A stretch of DNA of 64,000 bases from Dictyostelium firmibasis (lineage: Eukaryota > Evosea > Eumycetozoa > Dictyosteliales > Dictyosteliaceae): contig CM069769.1 of assembly GCA_036169595.1 (NCBI GenBank), positions 1,056,001-1,120,000 on the forward strand, in the 5' to 3' direction. A model generated the notes under the pieces. That model was not told the origin of the DNA. It saw nothing but the letters and a program-made list of their open reading frames with translations, and did no database searches. The position numbers were made by a program, and so were the translations under genes. Each line of letters begins with the position of its first letter. Position 1 is the first letter of the stretch. This document shows, in pieces, positions 33,417 to 48,417 of the stretch.

Positions 33417-36203
33417 ATGTCTAGTATTAATGGAAGATCATCACCATCATCAACATCACAATCACCATTATCTCCCAATCTAGCACAACCAAATATAACA
33501 GTGACATCCAACACAATATCAGGAGCTGCAGCTACCAACACAACAACCCCAACCCCAACAATCGCAACAACAAACAATGGTACACCAATTCAAGGCACAT
33601 TATCAACTTCAGTGATCAATACAGTTAATGCAGCAACAGCAGTAGCAGCAGCAGCAGTAGCAACAGCAGCAGGTAATGGAAGTGGACAAAACTCACTATT
33701 AAATGGTGGTAGTAAATCAAAAAAATTAGTAGAATTTATATTATTAGCTGAATTTGATATTCTACAGGGCAGTAAGGTGAAATATCAATATCCTTATCCA
33801 ATTGCAACCGGTGAAATGGAGTTAATGTTATCGGAGTATATGTTACCAGATGGTGCACATAAAAGAAATGACGACTGGACAGTCTTCTTTTTAAACAGAC
33901 CAGTACCTGAAGGTGGTGCATTTACCGCTTCAAAATCACCAGAGAAATCTAAAAATAACAACAGCAACTCCTCTTCTTCTTCATCTCCTTCATCACCAAA
34001 CAATCAAAATAAATCGCCACAAATCGATAGTAAATCATTATCCTCATCGGAAAAACAAATTTCCCCACCAGTCGAAGCTTTCATCTATAGTTTCTCTGAA
34101 ACTGATGAAGAAAAAGGTTGGGTAATGTTAGACTCTGAAAAGTTAAAAGTTGAATTTTATCAATCTCATATTTTAATTGGTTCGCCCACAAGTGGTGTTT
34201 TTTCAACTAAAATGTAATTTTTTTTATTTGAGATATTTATTTTTTTTATTAGTTTCTAATTCTTTTTAAATTAAATATAGTCAAAAACATGCAGATTTAG
34301 AGTTTACACAACTTGAACCATTGTTTGATTGTGTTTTAACAGATTCAAGTACAGCATTGGGTATTAGATTTTTAGAGTTATCTGAAGAAAAGATATTTTT
34401 AGAACATCTCACAAGAATGATATCAGAGGTTCAAGCAGAACAACAAAATGGCAGTAACAAATCTGAATCACCTGAAACTTCACCAACTACCACCGCAACT
34501 ACTACAACTCCATCAACTATTGAAGAAAATATTAATATCGAACCAACTACAGCTACACCAACACCAAGCGAAATTATACAACCAACCACCACAACAACAA
34601 CATCACCATCACCATCAACGACTGAGGGCGAAAACACAACAAAAGATTCAAAAGATTCAAAAGATTCAAAAGATTCAAAAGATTCTCCAATCTCTGATTT
34701 GCCAGAGGATCAAAAATGTAAAGATTTCTTATATTGTCTTAGTTTTATGAATAATCAAAAAGATGATACAGTTAAAAGAGGTGCTGTAGTTAAATCAATG
34801 GCTATTTGTACCACTCATCCTTTCATTAGTATATTTAAAGTATGATAATCCTATTAGTAGTTTGTACCTTTTAATTACTTTTAAAATACTAATATTATTT
34901 TATACATTAGCCATTTATTGTATTAGCAATGCAAAAATATTTTAGTAATCCTTCATTGGATGTTATTGTTGAATTATATAATTCATTGAATAGTTTAGAT
35001 ATGACAACTGTACCACAATTAAACGATATTCAAAAACATATTTTACGTTCATCACCAGATCGTAATAAACATATTCATGCAACCACCATAACTTATCTAG
35101 GTAATAAAATGCCATTATATATTCCGATCACATATTTCCCTGATGAAGTTGGTGATGTAAGTAAAAAAAAAAAAAAGAAAAAAAAAAACAAAAAAAAAGA
35201 ATTAATACTAAAATAAATAATAAATTTTTAGTATAAGGTTATTGGATTAGTTCAAAAATTTGGTAATGATGTAATGAAAATATTTAATGGTGTATTATCA
35301 CAAAAGAGAATTATATTTTTAGGATATGGATGTGGAGCTGATGAAATTTGTAATTATGTATTAGCAGCATGTTCAATGGTTTGTCCACCATTGAAAGGAA
35401 CTAGGGAGAGATGTTTTCCAAACATTAATTTACATCATCAAATTTTAATCGACAAGTTACCACCAAGTACTGGTGTTATATTGGGTGTTTCGAACCCAGT
35501 GTTTGAAGAGCGTTCAGAATGGTGGGATATCCTTTGTAATATTGGCACTGGTAAGGTTATATTGAATCCATCGTTGATAACAGAGATTCCTGATAAATTC
35601 CAACAATACGATAATGATTTCATGGCAGAGGTAAACTATAATATCTCTGCTCACTATGGTGAGGACAAGATTAAATCCCTCTTCCAAGAGTACACTCAAC
35701 ACATAGTAGATATGGCATTGGATGAAGAGGAGTTTTTAGATGATCAACAACGTCAATTGGCAATCGATGCCAATCATCAACGTATTGAAGCTTGGACTAA
35801 AACAAAGACTTTCTCAACTTATCTCTTTGATAAAGAGAATACTAAACGTACAAGTGCAATTAGAGATCATACCATTCTCTCTTCTATTCGTAAACTTCGT
35901 AAGAAAAAACATATCCCAGAGAAAGAGGTCTTGAAAATCTATCACTCCTTTTTAAATTCAATTAAAACTGAAGAACAAGTAACAGAATTCCTCTCTTACC
36001 TTCCAAAATCTCATGGTGGTTTATTCCCTGTTGCTGTTGGTCTTTTCCATAAATCAGACGAAGTACGTTATGCAACTTGTCAACTCTTAAGAATATTAGA
36101 TAAATTCCAATCAGGTAATGCTTTCATCTCTGGTTTAAATCCTTTCTTAAAAACTTCTTATGAAAGAACTTTGAGAATTCAAGAATTATTACAATCAAAA
36201 TAA
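33417..36203 (+). CDS. Afi1/SPA-domain (DENN-like) vesicle-trafficking protein
   Basis: Four exons: 33417-34213, 34281-34839, 34911-35156 and 35232-36203, about 857 residues. Residues 1-100 are Ser/Thr/Ala-rich. From about 102 the sequence KKLVEFILLAEFDILQGS and YMLPDGAHKRNDDWTVFFLN matches the docking domain of yeast Afi1. A Thr/Pro linker with five KDS tripeptides lies near 400-420. The C-terminal half (IPITYFPDEVGDYKVIGLV, LSQKRIIFLGYGCGADE, WWDILCNIGTGKV) matches the SPA (stabilisation of polarity axis) domain. The family is related to DENN proteins. Yeast Afi1 binds the GTPase Arf3 and helps place polarity landmarks; a role in Arf-linked membrane traffic here is inferred. The start codon follows the AAAAG leader. 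Confidence 0.85.
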
Positions 36204-36361
36204 AAATTAAATTTAATAAATAATAAATAATAATAAAAATAAAAATAAAAATAAAAAAATAATGGAAAAAAAAAAAAGACAAAAAAAATAAGATAAAAAA
36301 AAAAAGTTAAATTTTAATAAATATATAATAATAACAAATATATTTTTAATTTAATTTTTAT
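36204..36361. terminator. Convergent 3' ends
   Basis: A 158-bp A-rich spacer between the stop codons of two converging genes. Both 3' untranslated regions and poly(A) sites must lie within or overlap it. AATAAA-like hexamers occur on both strands but are not informative at this AT content. Confidence 0.4.
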
Positions 36362-37093
36362 TTAAAATATTAAATCTAAAATTGTATCTAATAATTCAGG
36401 ATTTAATTGGTCTCGATATTTAGTTTCAAATGATTTCCACTCAGCTTCAGAATAAAATGATTTAAATTTGATTTCAATTTTTCTCCATTTTTCTAAAGCC
36501 AACTCTTTTTTAATTTTAATTTCATTCTTTTTCATTTTAATTTTATCCTTAACCATTTCTTCTTTTAATTTTTCTTCAAACTTTTTCCATTTCTTTTTTT
36601 CTTTTTCCATTTCGTGTTTTAAATTGAAATCTTTTTTTATCTCTTTCCATGATAATCTATGTTTCTTTTTTTGATTACTAATATTATTATTAAAATGGTC
36701 GCTAAATTGATTTGAATTTGGAGATAAATTAAATTTCTCCAATTGAATTTGTGGATATTGTATTGGTAATTGTTGTATTGGTGATGTTTGATTTATAACA
36801 ATTGTTGTTGTACATATTATCGGTATTTGTATTGGTGATGGAGGTGTTCCAACACTACTATTAATGTTACTATTTAAATTATTAATATTCTGATTAATAT
36901 TATTTATTATATTATTATTAAAATTAAAATTATGTATGTTATTAAAACTTTTTGGTGAATGTATTGGAGAACTATTATTACTATTACAATTTAAAAATGG
37001 AGGTGGTGGATAGCTAACACTACAACATTCACTTAATAATGGTGGTGAAGTTGGATATAATATATAGTTATTATTAATTCTTGGTTGATACAT
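36362..37093 (-). CDS. Hypothetical Asn-rich protein with basic coiled-coil C-terminus
   Basis: A single 243-residue ATG-started ORF with no intron. Residues 1-130 are Asn/Pro/Ser-rich with no clear domain. Residues 140-215 are strongly charged, alternating Lys and Glu (EKEKKKWKKFEEKLKEEM), and predicted by eye to be helical or coiled coil. The end (FYSEAEWKSFETKYRDQL) is more conserved-looking. No signal peptide or membrane segment. I do not recognise a family. It converges with the Afi1-type gene on its 3' side. Confidence 0.65.
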   Translation of the reverse strand: MYQPRINNNYILYPTSPPLLSECCSVSYPPPPFLNCNSNNSSPIHSPKSFNNIHNFNFNNNIINNINQNINNLNSNINSSVGTPPSPIQIPIICTTTIVINQTSPIQQLPIQYPQIQLEKFNLSPNSNQFSDHFNNNISNQKKKHRLSWKEIKKDFNLKHEMEKEKKKWKKFEEKLKEEMVKDKIKMKKNEIKIKKELALEKWRKIEIKFKSFYSEAEWKSFETKYRDQLNPELLDTILDLIF

Positions 37094-39002
<1,909 letters not shown>

Positions 39003-39210
39003 TATGACCACGTTATCTCGTGGTATGACCTAAGGCTCGAACCAAGGCCACGGAGACTGTGTGATTCAGCGCAGAACCACTACGTATAGCCTCCAATAAT
39101 GAGGGTTTAATTATGACCACGTTACTTCGTGGTATGACCAAGACTCGATCCAAGGTCTTGACCACGGAGGCTTGTGATTCAGCGTGGAACCACTACGCTA
39201 AGCCCCCCGG
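39003..39210 (-). ncRNA. Tandem pair of tRNA-like structured repeats
   Basis: Two diverged direct copies of about 95-100 bp (39003-39095 and 39112-39210), GC-rich against the background. On the minus strand each has an A-box-like tagcgtagtgg or close variant, and a B-box-like ggttcgagcc or ggatcgagtc. In the second copy gcgt/acgc forms a four-pair D-arm. A further stem pairs ggaggct with agtctcc (copy 1) or gggggctt with aagcctcc (copy 2), with base changes in both strands keeping pairing. Each also has an accacg/cgtggt hairpin at the 3' end. They do not fold as a complete standard tRNA in my hands. They could be tRNA relics, or another Pol III or structural RNA. Confidence 0.35.
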
Positions 39211-39240
39211 TAAAAATAAAAAAAATTTAATTAGGATGTT

Positions 39241-39288
39241 GTAACCCGGAATCGAACCATTGCCCTAATTTCTGGGGTTTGAAATATT
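39241..39288 (-). ncRNA. 3'-half tRNA-like sequence just downstream of tRNA-Asn
   Basis: The minus strand carries a perfect B-box (ggttcgattcc) in agggcaatggttcgattccg, but no matching 5' half, because tRNA-Asn ends immediately before it. The nearest run of eight T residues on this strand comes only after this element (about 39223-39230). A Pol III transcript of the tRNA-Asn gene might therefore include it. Confidence 0.35.
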
Positions 39289-39361
39289 CGCCTAGACATG
39301 GGATCGAACCATGGACCTAGCGGTTAACAGCCGCTCGCTCTGCCTACTGAGCCATCCAGGC
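39289..39361 (-). tRNA. tRNA-Asn (anticodon GTT)
   Basis: A 73-nt cloverleaf read by eye. The acceptor stem GCCTGGA/TCTAGGC has one G-U pair. The D-arm is GCTCAGTAGGCAGAGC. The anticodon stem AGCGG/CCGCT holds loop CTGTTAA with anticodon GTT. The T-arm is CATGG TTCGATC CCATG, and the discriminator is G. The B-box ggttcgatccc is perfect. There is no intron, and CCA is not encoded, as expected for a nuclear eukaryotic gene. The immediate 3' flank has only TTT, so termination may occur further downstream. Confidence 0.92.
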
Positions 39362-39810
39362 ATTGGATATTTCCCTAAAAAAATTTGCTTAAAGTTGCCC
39401 TCAACCAATATCGAGACTAAATTATTTAACTTTATTAGTTATCCGGATTCTTTCCCAAAGAGAAACAGCAAAAACTGTAATATCCAATTTAAAAAAAAAA
39501 AAGCCTTCAACATAAATTCTTAACAAGATATATCACATCTGCAGCTGGGTCAGGGCATATGTAATCTACTTGATTAACATTAAACTTTGAAATCAATATA
39601 CCAGTCTGTTAGATATGCAGAAACTCAATTATTTTAAATAATTGGATTTTTAATGTTGATTATTTTTCGGCTATAGAGGAAAGGAGATATTAAAACATAT
39701 GAAAATGATTCAATAATATAATTTATATAAATTTATAATATATATTATTTTTTTAAAAAAATTTTAATTTAAAAAAAAAAATATTTAATTTTATTATATT
39801 GTTGATTGAT
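39362..39810. other. Region between tRNA-Asn and the alpha-glucosidase gene
   Basis: Holds the upstream flank of the tRNA and the 3' flank of the glucosidase gene. There are no T/A-run extremes in the first 150 bp, which is less AT-rich than usual. No further gene is supported. Confidence 0.45.
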
Positions 39811-42579
39811 TTAATTTAATACAAAATCAACTTCAAAAGATTCATCTAAAGAAAGTGATAAATTTGAAACGGCAAGAGTTGTATCAGTAACTGCATTAAA
39901 GGTATTGATTGGATTACCGTTGACAATGACTTGTTTAACAGATGGTGAGCCATAGATTTGGATGGAACCAATGTTCAAAGTAGCGGTACCATTATAATTG
40001 TTATTGATGATTGTTGATTGTAATTTGTAGACAGATGAGGAAGTGGAGGAAACAACATCAAATTGAATGAAAGAGTATTTATTATCGACATAAGTTTGGA
40101 GTGATTCACCATCATCTAAGAATAATTGACCAGTTGCTTGTAATGAAGAGTCCAAAGCAATAATCAATTCGAATGGTAAAGTTCTTGAGATTTTAGTGGT
40201 AATTGGGATACCATCTTCTGGTGTAACATATGAAGAGGTTGGTTGAGTTGGAATGATATTACCACCACGAACGTGAACATTGATAACATCGAATGGAGCA
40301 TCCAAAGTTTGATAGGCACCAACCGATTGAACTAATGAACCATTACCACCATATTCATACCAAACATCATTTGGGAAGTAAGCACTGACAGTGGTGGCAC
40401 CTTGAGCGAGAACTGGTGATACCATTATGCTTGTACCAACTAAAAATTGTTGATCAATAGCAAATGTCTTTGGATCTAAAGGATATTCAAAGAATAATGG
40501 TCTGACAACTGGGTCACCTGAAACACGAGAAATATGGAACAATGTGTAGTAGAATGGAAGTAAAGTCAATTTACCATTGATTGCTTTGATTGAAATATCT
40601 ACAACCTCTTGACCAAATACCCAAGGTTCTTGTGGTGCACCTAAAAATGTATTATGATTACGAGTGAATGGATAGAAACAACCCAATTGGAGCCATCTAC
40701 CACAGAGTTCAGCATTTGAATCACCATTAAAACCACAAATATCTGCGCCAACGAATGGAATACCAAACATATTCATTGCTAACATTCCTGGAATAGAGTA
40801 ATACATATCAGTGAAAGAACTATAGTTATCTCCTAACCAATGAGCAAAGTGAGCTCCAGTACCTGGGAAAGTACTTCTTGAGATAATAGTAGAACGAGTA
40901 CCTAAAATTGATTGAACAGCCAATTGAGTGGCCAAACCTTCAGTGTAACCATAGATACTGTGTGAATTGTAAACCAAGGTATTATTATATTGGAGTGAGG
41001 TCATATTGATGGTTTTTGAATATAATGGAACACCGCCTGGAATGTATGGTGGATAATTTGGGTCAAATTCTGGTGCTGGCATTGGCACGTCAGTATTGTT
41101 GAAACAATTACCGTCACAAAAGTTTGAGATTTCATTCATATCGATCCAAACACCATCGAATTGAACGGTTTCATAGAAACGCTCAAATTGTTGAGTCCAA
41201 AATTCAGTTGCATTTGGATGGAGGAAATCTGGGAAATTTACGTAACCTGGCCAAACTGAACCAACCAATGGTTCACCATCTGTGCCACCAGCTTTAATGT
41301 AGGCACCAGATTCCATTAAATCGATGTGACTTTGGTAGATTGGTTCAATATTTGAAATACCTGGATCAACGATCATAATATAGTGTTGATTATTTGCATG
41401 AAGACCATCAATGAATGTCTTATAATCAGAAGCAGCAAAATTTACTGGATCAGTGGTGAAATCTCTAAAACTATCCATATAGTCGATATCATTCCACATT
41501 GTTTCCAATGGAATGTTAAATTTGGAATAGTTTGCAACAACTTGACCAGTCTCTGCAATTGAATGATAACCCCATCTACAATTATGATAGGCAAGTGACC
41601 AATAGGATGGCATATGAGTTGTACCGATAACTTGTGAATATTGTTGAATCACTGATAATGGTGTTGGACCAGTGAAAAAGAATAAATCAAAAATACCTCC
41701 AACAACTTTATAGGTCAATGAATTTGGTTGTAATTGAACATCCATTGCATTTGAATTCAATAAAAATACACCATGTGCATTACCTGAACTTGAAGAAAGT
41801 TGTAAATAAAATGGGTGAGAACCATATAAATTAATATTTGGTGTACTTGCTGTACCTTGATCCTTTGCAAATAATGTATATGTAAAATTATTAAATAATC
41901 TCAATTGACTTGTACGTTCTCCCAAACCATAAATATTTGGATTACTTTCTAAAAATGATGTACTTAATTCTAAATAATAATTTGAATACTAATAAAATAA
42001 ATGTTAAAAATATATATATAAATAAAAAAATAAATAAATAAAAAATAGAAATAATATTATCAATACAAACAATTAAACCATTAAATGAACAATCACCTGG
42101 CTGAGTTGTATTGAATAAAACTTCACCAGTTGAAATACGAGTAGCAGCGAAACCAAATGGATTATTTGTGAATTCAATTAAATAATCTGTTGATTCTGGA
42201 TCTACTCCAACTAATTTATTAACAGTTGGTGGAACTATTATTATAATATTTATTATTTTCGATAAATATTAATAGATTGTTTTTAATTTTATGTAATAAA
42301 AATAATAGTCTTACCTTCCCATCTTTGATTATTTGGGTCTGTAATTCTAACTCTAAAAATTTGACTAGTTTCAAAAGTTAATTGAAAATTTAATTGCTCA
42401 ATATCATTTCCATATGGACCTGGTGAAATGAGGTTAAGTGTTGCCTCATAACCATTATTTGTTTTTGTTACACCTTGGGTTGAATATCCTGGGTATTTAC
42501 ATGATGATGCTGATAATGATCCAACCACACAAAATAATACAATAACCAATAAAATAGTTAATGAAAACAAAAATTTCAT
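39811..42579 (-). CDS. gaa: Alpha-glucosidase, glycoside hydrolase family 31
   Basis: Exons 42579-42315, 42234-42071 and 41988-39811, about 868 residues. It hydrolyses terminal alpha-1,4-glucosidic bonds, as lysosomal acid alpha-glucosidase does for glycogen. Residues 1-22 are a signal peptide (MKFLFSLTILLVIVLFCVVG). The N-terminal beta-sandwich contains RISTGEVLFNTT. The barrel has SYWSLAYHNCRWGY, the catalytic nucleophile Asp426 in DGVWIDMNEISNF, and the acid/base Asp530 in HWLGDNYSSF. There is no ER-retention signal. Length and signal fit the lysosomal/secreted acid enzyme rather than ER glucosidase II. Intron 2 uses a GTTTGT donor, chosen because it is the one that keeps frame. The start is the Met heading the signal peptide. 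Confidence 0.93.
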
Positions 42580-43142
42580 TTTTTTTTTTTTTTTTTTATA
42601 TTTTTTAAGTTTTATATTTTTCACACACACACCAAAATTATAAAAAAAAAAAAAAAGAAATTATAATCAAATGAAAATAAATAAATTTTTGATATTTTTT
42701 TTTTTTTTTTTTTTTGTTTTTTTATGTGTGTTTATGTAATAATTAAAAATGAATTATTTTTTATTTTTTTTTATAATTTTTTTTTATAATTTTTTTGTTA
42801 TGGTTAAAAACTGCACGAAAAAAATGAAAAAATATCTGCACAAAAAAAAAATTAAAAAAAATCAAAATTTTGGAAACAAAACTTTCCCATCCTTAAAATA
42901 AGTTCCCAGGATTATTTTTTTTTTAAAAAAAATAAATTTTAAATTTTAAAATAAAATAAAATAAAAAAGGTTTTCTCCGAACCAGGTATTTTGAAAAAAA
43001 AAGTATAATTAAGATTACAATTCCATCACACTATGAAGTCGGGATGTTGAACTAATTTTCCAATAATCTAGTTTTAAATTATTAATAATAATTTTTTTTT
43101 TTTTTTTTTTTAAAATCTAAATTTATAAAATTTAGTTTGCAA

Positions 43143-43182
<40 letters not shown>

Positions 43183-43208
43183 TTGATTTTCTTTTTTCTT
43201 TATTACCA
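42580..43208. promoter_or_regulatory. Intergenic region upstream of alpha-glucosidase
   Basis: Homopolymer-rich DNA between the glucosidase start and the stop of the farnesyltransferase gene; both are on the minus strand. A mixed-composition stretch at about 42960-43080 is the only complex sequence. No ORF. The glucosidase promoter is presumably here. Confidence 0.4.
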
Positions 43209-44883
<1,675 letters not shown>

Positions 44884-45147
44884 ATTATTTGTATAATTGT
44901 GTTATTTCTTTATTTTTTTTTTTTGTTTTTTTTTTTTGAAATTAAAATAAATAAAATAAAGTAAAATGAAAAATAAAAAAAAAAGTGAAAAAAAAAAAAA
45001 AAAAAAAAAAAAAAACAAAAGTAATTTAATTGAAAAAATTTAATTAAAATAGTAAAGTGATCTATTTAATTTAATATTAAAATTAAATAAATGAATGAAA
45101 TAATCATAATGATGATAAGGTATTATTAATTTTTATCATTATTAGGA

Positions 45148-45805
45148 TTACTCTGATTTATTAATTGATTTTTTTTCTTTTCTTGAATAATAAGATTTTC
45201 CAGAGGTACCAAAAATTTTATCTAAATAAGTAAAGGTTGAAGCATAATTACCAATGAAAACCTCATGATGATAATCATGGAAAGGAGCGCCACCCCAAAA
45301 TGGAATTAAATTTGTTAAACTCCAAGGGAAATCATACCCAGAGTGACATTCTACAGTTTGGTATAAACGAACACCTAACCAAACCCAAAGAGTGAAAAGA
45401 TCACGTGAGAAAATGAATGGACCAATAACTGTACCAACACCTAAAATAATAGTCTCCAATGGGTGAGCATATTCAGCTGTAATACCAAAAGGTGATGCAA
45501 AATCATGGTGTACCTTATGGATATATCTATACCAAATTCCATGATGTAAGGCTCTATGGGACCAATAGAAATAGAAATCTTCAATGATGAAACTACATGC
45601 AATCGTTAATAGTAAATATGGAATTGATGGTAATGGTGCTCTTGCTGATAAACCAATTGCTTTAATGGCTGGATCAAAGATATACATCATTGGTAATTGT
45701 ATTAATACTTGAGTCAATATAACTTTGATGGCACAATATGTTTGAGATTTCCAATCATTCTCTTTAGTCTTTTTATTAATTAATATTCATATATTAATAT
45801 TTTAG

Positions 45806-45841
<36 letters not shown>

Positions 45842-46033
45842 ATACATTACTTGTTGAATTTTATATTTTCTAAAGAAAGGAATAAAATCGGCTATAAGGA
45901 ATGGAATGAAACATCCAAAATAAAAAACTTGATGGGCAATAAAAGTACCATAGGTGAGTAAAAATTCTTCGCCATAATAATCTACAAATCTGAGCCAATA
46001 AGGTTCAATAAATTTTAATGAAAGTGATTCCAT
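45148..46033 (-). CDS. Methylsterol monooxygenase (sterol desaturase family), paralogue 1
   Basis: Two exons, 46033-45851 and 45768-45148, about 267 residues. The family oxidises C4 methyl groups of sterol intermediates in the ER using a di-iron centre (ERG25/MSMO1). The three histidine motifs are HRALHH (132-137), HKVHH (145-149) and HDYHH (225-229). Hydrophobic segments lie at about 30-55, 78-100 and 108-127. The C-terminus is short (KKSINKSE) without a clear double-lysine signal. It sits next to a tandem paralogue of the same exon structure, with the intron after residue 61 in both. Confidence 0.9.
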
Positions 46034-46180
46034 TTTTTTTTTTTTTTAAAAAAAAATAATTAACTAAAATAATAAATGAAAATAAGATAATCTTATCTCG
46101 ATAATTATTTTATAAATAATACTAATATATAGTTTTTAAGTATATAAATAAATATTATTCTATTTAATTATTACAATTTT

Positions 46181-46217
<37 letters not shown>

Positions 46218-46637
46218 AAAAAAAATAGGAAATATAAAAAAAAAAAGTAAATAAAAAAAAATAAATAAAAAAAAATTAAAAAAAATAAATTTAAAGGTTG
46301 ACGGCTTAGGTGCGTGTCGTCAAATGTTTTGAAATTAAGCTCTTTATTTTATTTTTTTATTATTTTTTTTTTTAATAAAATTTGATTTTGATTTTGATTT
46401 TTTTTTTTTTTTTTTTTTTGTTTTGTTTTGTTTTGTTTTGGTAAATGGAACACGTCTGCAACCCAAAATAATCAATTTTTGAAACAAATCTTTTTTTTTT
46501 TTTTTAATTTATTTTTATTTTAAATAAAATATTTTTTCTTTTCTTTTTAAAACAAAATTGGTGTTGTTCAAGTGATTTTTTTGTTTTTTTTAATTTTTTT
46601 TTATTTTTTTTTTTTATTTTTTTTTTTTTAATGTTGT
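46034..46637. promoter_or_regulatory. Spacer between the two methylsterol monooxygenase genes
   Basis: Homopolymer-rich. The only complex sequence is a small GC-richer hairpin at 46298-46323 (ttgacg, a 14-base loop, cgtcaa). The region must contain the promoter of paralogue 1. Confidence 0.45.
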
Positions 46638-47554
46638 TTATTCTGATTTACCAGCAGCAAGTTTGGCCTCTCTAATTTGTTTTCTAGAGTAATATTTATC
46701 AGAGGTACCAAAGATTTTATCTAAATAAGTAAAGGTTGAAGAATAATTACCAACAAAAGTTTCATGATGGAAATCATGGAAATGAGAACCACCCCAAAAT
46801 GGAATTAATTTTGTTGGATTCCAAGGGAAATCATAACCGGAATGACATTCTACAGTTTGGAAGAGACGAGTACCTAACCAAACCCAAAGAGTGAAAAGAT
46901 CACGTGAGAAAATGAATGGACCAATAACTGTACCAACACCTAAAATAACGGTTTCTAATGGATGAGCATACTCTGCGGTCATACCGAATGGTGCAGCATG
47001 ATCATGATGAATCTTATGAATATGTTTATACCAAAATCCATGATGTAATGCTCTATGTACCCAATAGAAATAGAAATCTTCAATAAGGAAACAACATACA
47101 AGTGTGAAAATTAAATATGGAATTGATGGTAATGGTGCTCTTGCTGATAAACCAATTGCTTTAATAGCTGGATCAAAGAAATACATCATTGGTAATTGAA
47201 CAAATATATGTGTCATCAAAACTTTGAAAATACAATTTAATTGAGTTTTCCATTCATTTGTTTTATTCTAAAAAATAAATTAAAAAAAAATAAAAATAAA
47301 TAAATAAATTGTTAACATATTAAAAAAAAAAAAATTATAAATTATAAATAAATAGAATTTTAAAAACTTACTGGTTGAATTTTATATTTTTGAAGGAATG
47401 GCATGAAATCACATAAAAAGAATGGAATGAATGAACCAAAGTAAAAGACTTCGTGGGCAATGAAAGTACCATAGGTAATAAGAAAGTCTTCTCCATAATA
47501 ATCTACAAATTTGAACCAATATGGTTCAATGAATTTTAATGAAAGTGATTCCAT
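46638..47554 (-). CDS. Methylsterol monooxygenase (sterol desaturase family), paralogue 2
   Basis: Exons 47554-47372 and 47267-46638, about 270 residues. It has the same predicted reaction and the same motifs as its downstream neighbour: HRALHH at 132-137, HKIHH at 145-149, HDFHH near 225. The intron position is identical. The start is the MESLSLKF Met shared with paralogue 1. The upstream reading through T-runs is untranslated. The C-terminus ends REAKLAAGKSE. The two genes are clearly a recent tandem duplication. An identical nucleotide run of about 77 bases in exon 2 points to later sequence exchange. Confidence 0.9.
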
Positions 47555-48186
47555 TATTTTTATAAATATATATATACGTATATTTTTTTTTTTTTTTTTT
47601 TTTTTTTTCACAAATTTATATATATAAATAATAATATATGAAAATAAGAGTTCTTATCTCGAAAATTATTTAATTGAAAAATAATACTAATATATACAGG
47701 GATATAAATAAATATTATTAATAATACTACAATAACAACTACGCGATCAAGACGTATTTTTTTTTTTTAATGTGCGAGCGGGAACTGATGAAAAAAAAAA
47801 AAAAAGCAAAAAAAAAAAATTTTTTTTTAGAAAAATATCTTCACAAATATGTTTTTTTTTTTATTTTTTATTATTTTTTTTTTTTGTAAAAAAAAAAAAA
47901 AAAAAAAAAGGTGAAAAAAATGAACTGAAGGTCTTTTAAAAGAAATTCCAAATGAACGACAGGCATCGTTTTTTTAGGAAACAAAAGATTGGGTTTAATT
48001 TTTTCATATTATTTTTTTTTTTTTTATTTATTTTATTATTTTTTTTTATTTTTTTTTTTTTTGAAAAATTATTATTGTAATGGTTCTATTTTTAAGGTGA
48101 AAAGAAAATAAGCAAATATAGAATTTTTTTTATTTTAAAAAAAATTAAAAAAAAAAAAAAAATTTATAATTTTTAAAAATGAATGA
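47555..48186. promoter_or_regulatory. Intergenic region upstream of methylsterol monooxygenase 2
   Basis: Mostly A- and T-runs. A mixed stretch at about 47740-47800 (ctacgcgatcaagacg, gtgcgagcgggaactg) is unusually GC-rich. No ORF. Confidence 0.4.
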
Positions 48187-48375
48187 TTACATAAAATCAT
48201 CATCATCGGTTGTATTATATTTATTTGATTTCATGTTATCAGATTTCATGATTGATGTATATTTTTTAATGTCTTCCATTTTTTGTTTTTCTTCATATGC
48301 TTTTTTTTCTGATCTTCTCTAAAAATAATAGAGAATAAATAAATATAAAAGGAATTATTAGTTATATATGATGAG

Positions 48376-48417
<42 letters not shown>

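Noticed and set aside
39003-39210. Selenocysteine tRNA or SRP RNA as identity of the tRNA-like repeats
   Set aside because: No TCA anticodon arm or long variable arm fits, and the SRP Alu-domain signature is not present.
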